Numbered from the stretch's first letter, positions 49,101-59,999 are shown. The stretch is 64,000 bases of DNA from Lentinula raphanica (GCA_027919835.1 JANVFP010000014.1:1054001-1118000), one strand, 5' to 3'. Program-made: numbers and translations. Notes: generated by a model not told the origin, from the letters alone.

Positions 49101-49256
49101 TCATCTCCGCCACTTGCAGGCCCTTCACGCCTTGCAGATTTAGGAAAGAGGAAGAGAAGTCTGAAAGATGACAGATCTCAGACTCAATCCTCATTGAAGA
49201 GAAGAAAATTGATGAAGTTCCGTAAAGCCATAGCCACCAGTAGAAGGAATATGTAG
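43161..49256 (+). pseudogene. Acidic multi-exon protein A, split by a fold-back element
   Basis: Exons read from the sequence: 43161-43364, 43413-43532, 43587-43691, 43748-43830, 43883-44729, [fold-back 2], 47766-47790, 47841-48064, 48116-48431, 48481-48780, 48838-49256; every intron is 48-57 nt and GT-AG. Omitting 44730-47765, the exons total 2643 nt, an exact multiple of three, giving 880 residues. With the element in place, translation stops at a TAG in its first bases. Parts: basic N-terminus; about 44000-44500 helical region; Glu/Asp-rich stretch (44590-44700); conserved domain with GRSLSAFFAGDEIGKAAKQR and ELEYWTE; basic C-terminus. It is a paralogue of 52576-55867. No known family recognised. 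The charge pattern suggests a nuclear, chromatin-associated protein, which is an inference. Confidence 0.75.
44730..47765. mobile_element. Fold-back element 2 (3.04-kb palindrome)
   Basis: Same organisation as element 1 but clearly diverged: ends CACCTGTAGCTGTAAAATC / inverse of CAGCTGAGGCTGTAAAATC, subterminal TTGCGAAGT and CGCAAAGTAG palindromes, CCGGGCAGGCCAG, AACACACTTAACAATGA-type repeats, and near the centre GGGCGCTTATGGGCGCTTAT. Arms are near-identical inverted copies (frames at 45600-45842 and 46693-46935 translate alike, as do 45091-45339 and 47155-47403). It is inserted in the acidic gene with no target duplication. Confidence 0.9.
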
Positions 49257-50529
49257 GGTGTTGTAGATTTTAGTTAAAATTGCTAAAACTTCTGCTCAGA
49301 TATCTGTGTTCAACATAGTATGGTGCATAAGTGTACCTCAAAAAATTCCTACTTTATTGCCATCAGGAAATTCCTACCTCACAGCTGTAAGGGAATTCCT
49401 AGTGTAAGAAATTCCTACCTGGCCAAATTTTTCCCTGAGGAAATTCCCAGCAGGGAAATCCCCACTATAAGAAATTCCTACCAGGGGAATTCCTACCCGG
49501 GAAATTCCTAGTATAAGAAATTCCTATCAGGGAAATTCCTAGCCAGGTGTCTACCTACCTAACTTGGTATATTTGGGGGTTGCCTGAAGAATTCCTAGTA
49601 TAAGAAATTCCTATCAGGGAAATTCCTACTACAAGAATTTCCTATCAGGGAAATTCCTAGTATAAGAAATTCCTATCAGGGGAAATTCCTACTACAAGAA
49701 TTTCCTATCAGGGAAATTCCTAGTATAAGAGATTCCTATCAGGGGAAATTCCTACTACAAGAATTTCCTATCAGGGAAATTCCTAGTATAAGAAATTCCT
49801 ATCAGGGGAAATTCCTAAGCAGGGAAATCCCCACTATAAGAAATTCCTAGTATAAGAAATTCCTATCCGGGGAAATTCCTATTACAAGAATTTCCTATCA
49901 GGGAAATTCCTAGTATAAGAAATTACTATCAGGGGAAATTCCTGTTACATATCAGGGAAATTCCTAATTATAAGAAATTCCTATTAAAGAAAATCCAGGA
50001 TTCAGTATAAGAAATTCCTATCAGGGGAAATTCCTAGTATAAGAAATTCTTACCAGGGTAAATTCTTAGTATAAGAAATTCTTACCAAAGGAAATTCCTG
50101 TTATCAGAAATTCCTATAACAAGGGAAATTCCTGCCCAAGGGAATTCCTACCTAAGGAAGTTCCTACCCAAGGAAATTCGCACCTAGGAAAATTCCCTGA
50201 GGTTTGAGCCTATTTAGGTAAGGAATTATTCCCTTTGCTTGGTACAAGGAATCCCCTATTTGTTTGACTACTGATAGGGATTTTCCTACCCCAAAAATGC
50301 CTGAGGATTTTAGCCAACTTAGGTAAGGAATTTCACACCTGGTTTAGTACTAGGAATTTCCTACTTGTTGGACTACTTGGGAATTTCCCCATAAGTGTGG
50401 AGTAAGAAATTCCTAGTCTAAAGGAATTTCCTGGGATCAGAATTTTCTGGGAATTTGGACCTACTTAGGTCAGGAATAAGCCAGGTGTCTACCTACCTAA
50501 CTTGGTATATTTGGGGGGTTGCCTGAAGT
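49257..50529. repeat. GGAAATTCC-type minisatellite between modules
   Basis: About 49340-50470 is made of imperfect repeats such as AAGAAATTCCTATCAGGGGA and AAATTCCTAGTATAAG, around the palindrome GGAATTTCC/GGAAATTCC. A 45-bp sequence containing CCAGGTGTCTACCTACCTAA and GGTATATTTGGGGG occurs at about 49543-49583 and again at 50483-50528. The second copy ends TTGCCTGAAGTG, the same right end as the 29-kb element. Module B starts directly after it. No gene. Confidence 0.8.
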
Positions 50530-52235
50530 GTGGAGGGTGACGAGGGTGTAATTCAAAGAGATGGGACACTGGAGTGCGAGGTTTTATTCTCGCGCAGTCA
50601 GGCCAATGTATCTGTTCTGAAACGTCACTTGCGGAAGAAATGGAGATTGGCTCAAACTGTCGAGCTATCTCCTCACACGCCAGAGGTTGTGCTACGTACA
50701 CGAGAGCAGTTGGGTTACTCTGGAGTCTCGACACTTCATGAAGACCATTTCATGCCGGCAGGCCAAACTGGGATCATTACCAAGGTCAGATTGGATGAAG
50801 TCGATGTATGGATAACAGAAATCAACTCCATCTGCACTGTTCATCCAAACTGTGTTCGAGAAGTGGTCGAATCTTCATTTACTCCCGGTCTAGAATCTTG
50901 CTTTCAACCCCGGTTGTCTAACGTGGGTGCTACGATAGCTCTGAAACCTCATCTTCTGGCTATTCAGAAGGTTGGAAATCTCGATCAGAAGGCTGACTTG
51001 GCCAACATCGCACACTCCTTTGTATCTCGTGAAGTGAATCGTTTCAACCTGCGAGGCGGTGAATATCGAGCTCGAAATCGTAGCCCAGAAGTAACTTCCA
51101 TGCTTACTTCCATTGATCAAATGACCTCTTTCGTCAACCCTACCATTCACTCCACCCTTTTGGGTTATGTAGCAACTGAAGGCGCGGTTCCTCATACAGA
51201 GTACACTGGGCGGATCCCTTGGTTGCATGTAGAAGTCAAACCAATCTCAGGGGAGCGAAAAGGATATCTTGGCAGGGTATTTGATGTCAAGTCTGAATGG
51301 AAGAATACCAAGAGTGGTCTCCTTGTCCTGATCCGATTCCAAAATCCTTCTTTGATTGGCAATCTTGACGAGTGGTATGACTATGATCAACTCCGAAGGG
51401 CAGATAACGGCGGGTTCATTCATGAATCCACCTTCACGAAGCAGATCAGCTCATACTTCAACTTTCGGATGGGTTACATACCTCGGCATCGAGAAGATGA
51501 GCTCCCGGTCACAGATCTTTCCACTCAATCAGCAGATATGGATGGCATCACTGGACAGCTGTTGACTACAGTGTTCCGGCATGGGATCCCAGCTCTCGTA
51601 CACCAAATCCGTATGCTTCGTCTTCGTCTTCGTCTTCGACCATGTCTACTCCGCCTGCGAAGCATTGGATCTTGGATCCTCGAATTTGCAAAGGTCTTGC
51701 AGGGAGGGAGATCTGGGTCAATGTTCGATCTGAGAAGGATCCTGTTCGGGTTTCTTTGCATGTTGGGTCTAGTGGTGAAATCGAGATATCTTGTCAGGAC
51801 AATCATGTAGGAGGCTCCAAAGTCAATGTCGCTCAACGTTCGGTGGATTACAGGGCCATTCTATCCAATCCTCGATGCAGTAAAGTCACGAAGGGTCATT
51901 CAGCAAGTGGTCTTTACATCATATGTGAAGGTGAACATACAGGAAAGCTTGTCCGACGGGCGAATTACTTTGCTGAAGGAAATCTCTGGGTGCTACAAGT
52001 AATGCGCTCCGTATTCCATCCGGACCGGAGAAAGCAATTCTCAGTAGAGGTTGAGAGTGATGACCGAGTGCTGAAGAGGATCCCAGGCAATGCTCTCGCC
52101 ATGGTTCACGAGGCACGATCGGACTCTGATGCTGCAAACAAACTCATGTGCATTATTCGTAAAGCTGCAGGTGGCAACACCAATGGTTATGATGTAGATG
52201 GACATGGACGCATAGTTAAGATAGGCCACGCATAG
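50530..52235 (+). pseudogene. Spt5-like multi-KOW protein B, 5'-truncated
   Basis: The first frame is open from the TTGCCTGAAGTG junction to about 51550 with no ATG near its start; a second frame carries the protein to a TAG at 52233-52235. The switch lies between about 51430 and 51600, through an unassigned intron (possible acceptor ACTGGACAG near 51558) or a frameshift. KOW-like segments: GQTGIITKVRLDEVDVW, PWLHVEVKPISGERKGYLGR, ASGLYIICEGEHTGKLVRR. The middle aligns with exon 3 of the minus-strand gene (PWLHVEV/HPWINVEI, EWYDYDQL/EWVDYDLI), the end with 42073-42846. The NGN region and first KOW are missing, apparently cut off by the sequence to the left. The next gene, 340 bp downstream, has the same orientation. 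Confidence 0.65.
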
Positions 52236-52575
52236 ATATATCTATAGTTTTTATATACCAGATTATATGAAAATGTATTTTTTGAACACACTAATTCTCA
52301 ATTCTGCTGGTTTCAAAGTAATGTTCGTGCGCAATCACGTTAAACTATGAGAATTGTTGAGAGCTTGAAAGTTTGATCGTGCGCAATCACATTAAACTAG
52401 ATCTTGGCATGCCGTTGATGCCGCGTGCACAAACTCAGTGGCGTCCGGCTAGTGCTTTATTCGTGGCAACGAGCAAGAGTTGATTATTGAGGTAAGATTC
52501 TCTTTGTGGTCATTGAGGTAAGGTTCTCTTTGTGGTCTATAATATTATCTACATTTCTGAATTTTCGATGAAAGA
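52236..52575. other. Intergenic region of module B
   Basis: 340 bp with a direct repeat: GTGCGCAATCACGTTAAACT near 52328 and GTGCGCAATCACATTAAACT near 52379, and a second small repeat around TTGAGGTAAGRTTCTCTTTG at about 52487-52535. These may be control elements of the acidic gene; this is inference. Confidence 0.4.
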
Positions 52576-55500
52576 ATGCCACCTCGAACTCGAGCAGCAC
52601 TGGGAACTAGGAAAACGCGCTCCAACAATGTCCCAGATACTGAGCAAACCTCGCTGTCATCAATGGTTCAGCCAGCCAAAAGAAATAAGAGGATAGCTGA
52701 CACATCAGAGGGGAAGGGGAAGGGGAAGGGGAAAGGAAGGGGAGTGCAGCAAGAGAAGGGAAAGGCAAAAGGGAAGAAAAAGGGGGAAGAGCCCAGTGAC
52801 GGTGAAATAGAAACGGTAAGCTCAATCTGAAACTTACAATAGCCTGGACCTGATTCATGTCTCTGATAACACAGGAAAAGAGTAGCGAAGATGAAAGTCC
52901 TCAAGCTGTGAAGTCCACTACTGGTCCTCCCAAAAACTCTGCTACTGCTGTCGAAGCTTCTGACTTGGAAGTCGAAGATAGCGCATCACGGTCTCCCTCG
53001 CAGCTTCCACTTCCCACTCCTTCAGCAAAGAAACCACAGGCTCTTGCCCGCCAAGATATTTCATCTACCATGGTTCCTCCTCCTCCTACACCTGTATCTT
53101 CCCGCAATACCAATCTGGAGGCATTCAGAGTTCTTCAAGCATTCATGGCCAACGAATATACATATCCTTCTGCCGAGCTCGCAATCCAACACATCTTCGG
53201 TGATGCATACCGTGCCTCCCAGTGGGAGCCGTGGCTCTCTCGTATAACCAGTATAGAGCCCGATGATGAAGCGTCATTCCAGTCTGTCAGCGGGGAACTT
53301 GATGCTGAAATATCTCACCTCGAGCAGGAGAAAGTCAACCATGAGGCTAACGAGGATGAAGCGCAGTCGGGCAGCCCTGGTGCAGTCAACAATACAAAAG
53401 ATGCTTCACTTGCTTCACTTCCTGAGGATGATCAAGTTGAGAGTCTCTGCGCAGATGCGATGCTATGTGATCCCGACCAAGCGTGCCAGGTACTGGGAGG
53501 CTTTCGTGACTATTTGCAGGATGCTGTCACGAAGAACTGTGGGCAGAACATCGATTTCAAAAAATTCAATGTCTGGAAGTTAGCGAAGGCATATGCCCCA
53601 TCCGACTATCAACTTGCTCGCCAGTCTGCACTTGTTGAGTGGCAGGAAATTGTCAATGAGAATATGGCTGCATGCTTGAAAGGCAAGGACGAGGATGGTG
53701 ATAGCAAGGGTGGTAAGAGCAAAGGTGGAGAGAGTGGAGGCAGAGAGAGCGACGACGAGAGCGACGATGAGGATGAGGACGACGAAGACGACGAGGACGA
53801 CGATGAGGACGACGACGAGGACGACGAGGACGACGATGACAACGCCAACGACAACAGATATAAGCGGAAACGCCATGACAACAAACGCCGCAACATCAAA
53901 GCAAAGGCTAAGTCGGGTGCAGCACCTCCTCTCGCTCAAGTGAAAGCCGTGACTTTGTTTTCTCAGTTCAATGAGGAGGAGGAGTTTGAAGACAAAGAAG
54001 AAGATGACGAGGAGGAAGATGAGGAAGAAAAAGCTCTTGCTGTGCCAAAAAGTCATGTTCGGGGCTTGACAAAGGAAGTTCGAGCAGAGCTTGATCAGTG
54101 GCATGTCGAGTATAAGGAGGGTATCAAGAAAATCGCAGTCAACGCAGGGATCGATATGCATGCCTGCTTCACGTACTTGAACCAACAACTCCATCCTCCA
54201 CGCGCCATCAATCGTTTCAATGCCTTCAAAGCGCATTATGCTGAATATGGTACCATTAAGAAAAGCTCAACGCGTGAGTTTCTTTTGCATCGATAGTCAC
54301 CGTATCTGATTGTCCTGTTATTAGAATCACTCTCGGATTATAACAAATTGCTACGAGAAGAATATTGGAAAACGTTGGAGTCCCGTCTGTCTGTCGGTGA
54401 ACTTCAGGATCCGAAAGCAAGGAGCCGGGCGATGAAACCTGAAGTGGACTGGTACAGAGAACAGGTCAAGAACTATATAGAGACTGCGAAAGAATCGGGA
54501 AAAATCAAGGGGACTGTGAAGGCTATGATACGTCCTGTGTTAACATTGGTCAGTTCATTATTCTTGTCGGTTCAACGTTGATTTGCTAACACTTGTTTTA
54601 CAGGCTGAGAAGCTTTACGAGACTTCGGGCTACCATATGTTGGGATGGTTGATCAACACCAGTGGTGATAAGTTTGGACGCAGTGTCAGTGCATTTTTCG
54701 CTGGTGATCATATTGCGAAAGCTGCAAAGGAACGGTTTGGTTCCAAGATGGAGTCACAAGTGGCGGACATGGAGACGATGTTCAAGATGCTCGAACTGGA
54801 GAATCGACATGTTGATGCTGCGGTAGCAAAGCTTCATAGTGAATGCACTGCGGGGCCCAAGGAGAGTAGAAGGGATGTGGAGCGGTGTCTTACGAACACG
54901 TTTTTTCAACATGACATTGGTATGTTGCTTGTTATTCTAGTGTATACATTTCTGACTGAGCACATTCAGATCAATTTTTGGGCAAGGAGAGCAATATCAA
55001 ACTCAATACTTTCATCGACGCCGCAATGAAGCAACACATACGTCTCCTGAACTGGCCCATTGCTTTTTTTCCCAAAGCCAACATTGATACCTATAAGCAG
55101 ATTTCCGCAAAAGATGTCAAGACTATTTTCATTCCTCGAAAGGCACATTTTGATCACTTATATGCGATTCAAACTAAGGCTGTCGATCCAGACGAGGATA
55201 TCGAACTGAATACTACATATGGATTTGAGTACTGGACAGCAGGTCTGTATCTTTTTTATTGATGCTCCGACACTTCTCAACATTGTGCATAGGGGAACAA
55301 GCTCTACGTGTCGAAGACCAGGGTGCTGTACCTTTGGTTGTTGATATCAACAATAATGTGGTGGTGACAGTTGATGGGGCCAAGGCATGGAAACTTGAAG
55401 CAGCTGCGAGGAAATTACAAAGGAAGAATGCCTCCAAAGCTCCTGATATGACTCTGAATGCTGTACATCTTCCGGCTCCTCCTGCACATACTCCGGCTCC

Positions 55501-55867
55501 TCCTGTACCTGCTCCGGCTCCTCCTGTACCTGCTCCGGCTCCTCCTCCTGCACATACTCCGGCTCCTCCTGTACCTGCTCCGGCTCCTACTCGCATTCAG
55601 GTCCCTGTACATGCACCTGCAGCTGAAACTCATGCACATGTGCATGACCGTGCAGTTACAGCTCCTGCTGCAGCTCCAGGTCGACGCCCTTTGCCTCGTC
55701 CTTTGCCTCGCACAAATGCAGTTGCAGGTCCTTCTAAATTGGGAATGGATCATAACATGAAGCGTGGACGCGAGGAAGAACTACCTAGTGATCGACTATT
55801 GAAGAAGGCAAAAGGTAAAGGTAAACAAAAGGCATTGACAATTGATCTTGAAGAGTTTCGCATCTAA
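52576..55867 (+). CDS. Acidic multi-exon protein B, intact
   Basis: Six exons: 52576-52815, 52875-54273, 54325-54548, 54604-54919, 54970-55242, 55293-55867. All introns are GT-AG and 50-59 nt; the exons add to 3027 nt, one frame, 1008 residues. Regions: basic N-terminus with a GKGKGKGK run (likely nuclear localisation); an N-terminal helical region; a long Asp/Glu stretch (about 53740-53850) and a second one (53970-54035); a conserved domain (GRSVSAFFAGDHIAKAAKER, FEYWTA) shared with gene A; a Pro-Ala repeat (PAPPVPAPAPP type, 55470-55590); and a basic tail. I do not recognise the family and assign no enzyme activity. Acidic and basic blocks suggest a chromatin or histone-binding role, or a partner of the Spt5-like protein encoded just upstream. 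Confidence 0.8.
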
Positions 55868-57320
55868 GTCAGCTTGTTATTCATATCAGTAGATTTGAAA
55901 TATATCTTTGTTAAACTAGTTGTTAAAAACAGGAGTGATTTCATATAAGGTTAGATGAGGGGACATCCCAGATGAGGGATATCCCAGGTTGGGGATATCC
56001 CAGATGAGGGATATCCCAGGTTGGGGATATCCCAGATGAGGGATATCCCAGGTTGGGGATATCCCAGATGGGGGACATCCCAAGTGAGGGATATCCCAGA
56101 TGGGGGACATCCCAAGTGAGGGATATCCCAGATGGGGGACATCCCAAGTGAGGGATATCCCAGATGGGGGACATCCCAAGTGAGGGATATCCCAGATGGG
56201 GGACATCCCAAGTGAGGGATATCCCAGATGGGGGACATCCCAAGTGAGGGATATCCCAGATGGGGGACATCCCAAGTGAGGGATATCCCAGATGGGGGAC
56301 ATCCCAAGTGGGGACATCCCAGGTGCAAGGGACATCCCAGATGAGGGACATCCCAGGTGCAAGGGACATCCCAGATGAGGGACATCCCAGTTTAGGAAAT
56401 ATAAAATATATCTTTGTTATTTAAAGTGATTCCATGTGAAGTTTGAAAGCAAGAGGGACATTCTAATGATATGAGATATGGAACAGGAACTATCCAAAAA
56501 TATATCTTTGTTATTTAAAGTGATTCCATGTGAAGTTTGAAAGCAAGAGGGACATTCTAATGATATGAGATATGGAACTATCCATGATATGTCATATATG
56601 TAGGTGTGACTCTGAGGGACATCCCAGATGAGGGACATCCCAAGTGAGGGATATCCCAGATGGGGGACATCCCAGGTTGGGGACTTCCCAGATGAGGGAC
56701 ATCCCAAGTGAGGGATATCCCAGGTTGGGGACATCCCAAGTGAGGGATATCCCAGGTTGGGGACATCCCAAGTGAGGGATATCCCAGATGGGGGACATCC
56801 CAGGTTGGGGACATCCCAGGTTGGGGGATATCCCAGATGGGGACATCCCAGGTTGGGGACATCCCAGATTGGGGATATCCCAGATGGGGACATCCCAGGT
56901 TGGGGACATCCCAGGTTGGGGGATATCCCAGATGGGACATCCCAAGTGAGGGATATCCTAGGTGCAAGGGACATCCCAGGTCGGGGACATCCCAGGTGCA
57001 AGGGATATCCCAGGTTGGGAACATCCCAGGCTGGGGACATCCCAGAGGGACATCCCAGGTTGGGGATATCCAGATGAGGGACATCCCAGGTGCAAGGGAT
57101 ATCCCAGGTTGGGGACATCCCAGGCTGGGGGACATCCCATAGAGACATCCCAGGTGCAAGGGACATCCCATAGGGACATCCCATGTGTGAGGGACATCCC
57201 ATAGGGACATCCCATGTGGCTTGGGACATCCCATTGGGGAATTCCCTGGGATTTTCAGCATGTTAGATTGGGGAATTACAAGTCTTGTCCTAGCTAATAT
57301 GATATTTTTTTGTGGTTGCC
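55868..57320. repeat. GGGATATCCC minisatellites
   Basis: Two arrays, 55958-56395 and about 56610-57235, of the palindromes GGGATATCCC and GGGACATCCC separated by CAGATGAG, CAGGTTGG or CAAGTGAG. The first includes a regular 28-30 bp unit (GGGATATCCCAGATGGGGGA, then CATCCCAAGTGA). Between them, an 80-bp stretch containing ATATATCTTTGTTATTTAAA occurs twice (56400-56484, 56501-56578). Reading frames across these arrays are low-complexity by-products of the repeat. Confidence 0.9.
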
Positions 57321-57600
57321 TAAAGTGGGTAATACCAGTAAGGGTAATACCAGTCAAGGTAATACCATAGTAAGGTAATACCAGCCAGTGGTAATACCAT
57401 AGTAAGGTAATACCAGTCAGTGGTAATACCACTGAGGGTAATACCACTGAGGGTAATACCAGTGAGGGTATTACCAGTGAGGGGTATTACCAGTGAAGGT
57501 AATACCAGTGTGAGTAACACCAGTGAGGGGTATTACCAGAGAACATAATATCAGTAAGGATATAGCCCATTAAAGTAATACCAATACCAAGTGAAAGTAA
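57321..57600. repeat. Right subterminal GGTAATACC array
   Basis: About fifteen copies of GGTAATACC or GGTATTACC with spacers such as AGTCAGT and AGTGAGG; the same palindrome as in the left subterminal region and the KDZ intron. Just before it, GGTTGCCTAAAGTG resembles a decayed CACTTCAGGC end. Confidence 0.85.
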
Positions 57601-58417
57601 AAGTAATACTTATTGATGGTTATACTTAGTAAGAGATTGTAAACCCAATTGAAGGTGATATGCATTGATAGTAATATCATGACCGGGTAAGGGTATTCCC
57701 AAGCAAGGAGTATAGCATGCATGCATGCCAAGCTAATACCAGTGTTGTCCATGCTTGTAGTGTTTTCATGCTTGTAGTGTTAACCATGACTGTAATATAT
57801 GCAACAGAAGAAGTAATACAATTCTCTCAATGCTTGTCCTGGCGAAATCTTATCTGCTACTAGTAAATATGCACTAACTGATGAGCTGACTGACAAATAT
57901 CTTACTGACAAATATCAATTACTAAACCAGGCTAGTGAATATGTATACTGCAATAAATGGAGGTAAGTGGAGCCAATGTAGAATGGTTAAGATAATGGTT
58001 AAGATTACACTACACCACATTGAGTGATATATGTTATGGAAGTTTTTTGAGACAGTTCGTATTAATCAATGCCATATGCCGCAGAATATACCTAATGAAA
58101 AGTTGCCTTAATAGTAAGACCAGCTTTATGGACCAAAGAGAAAGAGGGTGGGTGTGTTTTGTAATGTACATAGGGTATGCTTATAATAACACAAAAATAT
58201 ACATTATGTATCTTGAAATGGAGAGCATATGTAAGCATGAACAGTATGAGTGTTGTATCAATGCTAAAATTCAAAGCAACAGTAGGATAATATTAAATAA
58301 CACTGATGTGTAAGAAATGTGGTTAATTCATGAAGAATAAAGCAGTAGTAGCATAATAGTAACACTGGTGTGTAAGGAATGTGGTCATTTGATAAAGAAT
58401 ATGTAGCATAGGAGGAT
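57601..58417. other. AT-rich stretch with no recognised feature
   Basis: About 0.8 kb between the right subterminal array and the right terminal repeat. A 97-codon frame at 58020-58313 has no protein-like features that I can support. A GTGTAAGRAATGTGGT phrase occurs twice near 58310 and 58370. Confidence 0.4.
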
Positions 58418-58544
58418 GGTATTACCTCGCCAGGACCCCTGGCACTGAGGGGTGGGTATATACCCGGTATTCCCCCCCATTAGGCATGGGTATTTTGTGG
58501 GTATTTCCCCCCTAAGTTGGTAGGATTTAGGGGTGCCTGAAGTG
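58418..58544 (-). repeat. Right terminal inverted repeat
   Basis: 127 bp: reversed, it begins CACTTCAGGCACCCCTAAAT and follows the left repeat through AATACCCATGCCTAATGGGG to GAGGTAATACC, lacking the 29-bp GGTATTACC insertion of the left copy. Confidence 0.9.
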
Positions 58545-59391
58545 GGGGCCCAATGCACTCAAATAGTCATCCAATGCTTCCTGGATGTGGCCTGATGAGC
58601 AGGACTATGTCTACTGCGCGTGGCAAGAGACTGAAAACCTCAGCTGCACCAGCTGTGTGCTACTATATTGGTTAATGTCATGAATAGATTAGGGGGCCCA
58701 ATGCTGTCAGATAGTCATCCAATGCTTCCTGGATGTTGTCTGACACACAGCAGTATTTTCTTTGCATGTGGTCACTGACTGGAAACCTCAGTACCATTAT
58801 ATTGGTTGATAAAATGGGTAGATTAGGGATCCCAATGCAGTTAGATAGTCATTCAATGCTTCCTGGATGTGGTCAGATAGTCCTCCACTGCTTCCAGAAT
58901 GTGGTTGGATAAGTAGGAGTATTTCCACTGCACGTGGCCCGTGATTGGAAACCTCAGTTGCAGCAGCTGTGTACTAATATATTGGGAAATACAATGGATG
59001 GACTAGGGGTCCCTATGCCATCAGATAGTTATCTAATGCTTCCTGGATGTGGTCTGACAAGTAGGACCATGTCCACTGCACATGGCAAGAGACTAGAAAC
59101 CTCAGCGGCACCAGCTGTGTACTACTATGTTGGTTAATATAATGAATAGATTGGGGGGGCCCAATGCACTCAAATAGTCATCCAATGCTTCCTGGATGTG
59201 GCCTGATGAGCAGGACCATGTCTACTGCACATGGCAAGAGATTGGAACCCTCAGCGGCAACAGCTGTGTACCACTATATTGGTTAATACAATGAATAGAT
59301 TAGGGGGCCCAATGCACTCGGATAGTCATCCAATGCTTCCTGAATGTGGCCTGATAAGCAGGACCATGTCCACTGAACGTGGCAAGAGACT
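58545..59391 (+). repeat. 148-bp satellite array, block 8
   Basis: Starts with the right GGGGCCC duplication and completes the unit broken at 29179. Contains the same rare variant run as 28464-28745. Confidence 0.92.
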
Positions 59392-59673
59392 CATCAGGAA
59401 AAATATTTTCATCTCTAGAGTCCCCAGAGATACCCCCCAATTCCTAGGCTGCTCAGAGATTTTTGTAAACTTTGAAAGATCAAAAAACATCCTAGAGATC
59501 CTGAAAGATCCTGAGAGCATCTGAAAGCACCAGAAAGCACTAGAAAGCACCGGAAAGTACCCAGAGAATTTTTAGAAGCTTCAAAGAACTCAGATACTCT
59601 AGGCTCTCTGAGACTACCTAGGAATTGGGGGGCATCTCTGGAGACTCTAGAGATGAGAATATTTTTCCTGATG
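59392..59673. mobile_element. CATCAGG inverted-repeat element, copy 6
   Basis: 282 bp, flanked by CT/CT, splitting GAGACT-CTGGAAACC of a satellite unit. Near-identical to 26489-26760 and in the same orientation. Confidence 0.88.
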
Positions 59674-59999
59674 CTGGAAACCTCAGCGGCAGCTGTTGTG
59701 TACTATTATATTGCAAAATACAATGGCTAGACTAGTGATCCCTTTGCCATCAGATAGTCATACAATGCTTTCTGGATGTGGTCTGATATGCAGCAGTATT
59801 TCCATTGCACGTGGCGAGTGACTGGAAACCTCAGCGGCAGCAGCTGTGTACCACTATATTGGGAAATACAATGGATAGACTAGGGGTCCCTATGCTGTCA
59901 GATAGTTATCCAATACTTCCTGGATGTGGTCTGATATGCAGCAGTATTTCCATTCCATGTGGTCAGTGACTGGGAACCTCAGTTGCAGCAGCTGTGTAC
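59674..59999 (+). repeat. 148-bp satellite array, block 9
   Basis: Diverged final units (GGCAGCTGTTGTGTACTATT, GATATGCAGCAGTATTTCC). It ends at the LTR start after AGCTGTGTAC. Confidence 0.88.

Larger units (their letters stand above)
29180..58544. mobile_element. 29.4-kb KDZ-associated terminal-inverted-repeat element
   Basis: Both ends begin CACTTCAGGCA (left 29180, right 58544 reversed) and match inward for about 125-150 bp. GGGGCCC lies immediately outside each end (29173-29179, 58545-58551). Because each junction has a fifth G, an 8-bp duplication GGGGGCCC is possible if the right terminal G belongs to the target. Outside, the two sides are halves of one satellite unit. Inside, in order, are: a KDZ transposase pseudogene, an Spt5-like gene, a fold-back element, an Spt5-like fragment, an acidic-protein gene split by a second fold-back, a minisatellite, a second Spt5-like/acidic pair, and more minisatellites. 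Large DNA transposons encoding KDZ transposases are described from mushroom genomes; that this transposase belongs to these ends is inferred from position. Confidence 0.85.

Noticed and set aside
53580..54236. 218-codon hydrophobic frame on the minus strand, looking like a membrane protein
   Set aside because: Antisense of the Asp/Glu-rich exon 2 of gene B; the hydrophobicity is a by-product.
55916..57229. Long frames made of WDIPHLGCP-like repeats on the minus strand, and Gly-rich ones on the plus strand
   Set aside because: Pure translation of the GGGATATCCC minisatellite, open in several frames at once.
29180..58544. Starship-type giant element
   Set aside because: No tyrosine recombinase seen, the element has long terminal inverted repeats, and Starships are known from ascomycetes.
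29180..58544. TET/JBP dioxygenase cargo
   Set aside because: Looked for because of the published link with KDZ transposons. No frame shows the HxD...H iron-binding arrangement in a suitable domain.
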